From CALKJU01 sp046349355 (GTDB lineage Bacteria > Pseudomonadota > Alphaproteobacteria > Geminicoccales > Geminicoccaceae): a stretch of DNA of 64,000 nt. Each line of letters starts with the position of its first letter. Position 1 is the stretch's first letter. Made by a program: the position numbers and the translations under genes. The stretch is taken from NCBI GenBank assembly GCA_046349355.1, contig JAXMCM010000019.1, forward strand, positions 227,106-291,105, read 5' to 3'. Under the pieces are notes generated by a model. It did no database searches. It was not told where the DNA came from and worked only from the letters and a program-made list of their open reading frames with translations. Positions 63,959 to 64,000 of this stretch are shown here, piece by piece.

Positions 63959-64000
63959 CCGATCCTGCGGACGCCGGCACGAACCGCCCCCCGGATCGCG

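Overview
The window looks like chromosome from a very GC-rich alphaproteobacterium. A Rhodospirillales- or Geminicoccales-like lineage is my inference from the GC content, the ccmABC genes, RutR-type control of preT/preA, and the rich set of periplasmic-binding-protein transporters. I saw no tRNA, rRNA, transposase, integrase, CRISPR array or phage gene. Coding density is high, many neighbours overlap by 1-14 bp, and no gene-free stretch exceeds about 300 bases.

Layout. 1-0.8 kb: a 5'-truncated gene of unknown function. 0.8-5.3 kb: a broken PaaK-like ligase, ccmA, ccmB, a VOC protein, ccmC and a broken ExoD-like gene. 5.4-16.6 kb: a complete ribose-type sugar ABC transporter (binding protein, ATPase, permease) with an inositol-dehydrogenase-type oxidoreductase, an aldose-dehydrogenase-type aldo/keto reductase, an alpha/beta hydrolase, an enolase-superfamily enzyme and a lactonase-type amidohydrolase. 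Together they fit a non-phosphorylating sugar oxidation route. A VIT-type metal transporter and two small-membrane-protein genes interrupt it. 16.6-20.2 kb: a sulfotransferase-family gene and acnA. 20.3-25.8 kb: a polar amino-acid-type binding protein and permease, a ureidoglycolate-lyase-like protein, a class V aminotransferase-fold enzyme, a TfoX-like protein and an M24-fold protein without the usual metal ligands.

25.8-39.6 kb is a surface-polysaccharide locus: UDP-xylose synthase-type decarboxylase, one GT2 and two GT4 glycosyltransferases, twin small membrane proteins, two alkaline-phosphatase-superfamily enzymes on either side of a Gfo/Idh/MocA oxidoreductase, an AsnB-type amidotransferase, a Wzx-type flippase and an HD hydrolase. 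39.6-44.5 kb is a pyrimidine-degradation region: an NMT1-type binding protein, a RutR-like repressor, an XRE regulator and preT/preA, with two RutR-box palindromes. 44.6-51.3 kb holds an orphan sugar-binding protein, a 2-hydroxyacid dehydrogenase, an NdvA-type glucan exporter, a DUF1254-type protein and an RpiR regulator. 51.4-57.2 kb looks like a purine operon: a 5-formyl-THF cycloligase-like protein, an NMT1-type binding protein, an ATPase, a fused double permease and adenine deaminase. 57.3-64 kb holds small secreted proteins, a double-CDGSH protein, Ppx/GppA, RlmE, and a winged-helix/TPR regulator with an internal tandem duplication.

Data quality. About 16 single-base frame breaks, mostly a lost G or C in a short G/C run, disrupt genes between 0.8 and 19.7 kb, including the essential-type gene acnA, and again near 61.7 kb. 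I saw none between 20.3 and 60.5 kb. I read most as sequencing or assembly errors. Affected genes are annotated across the break, with the break position stated.
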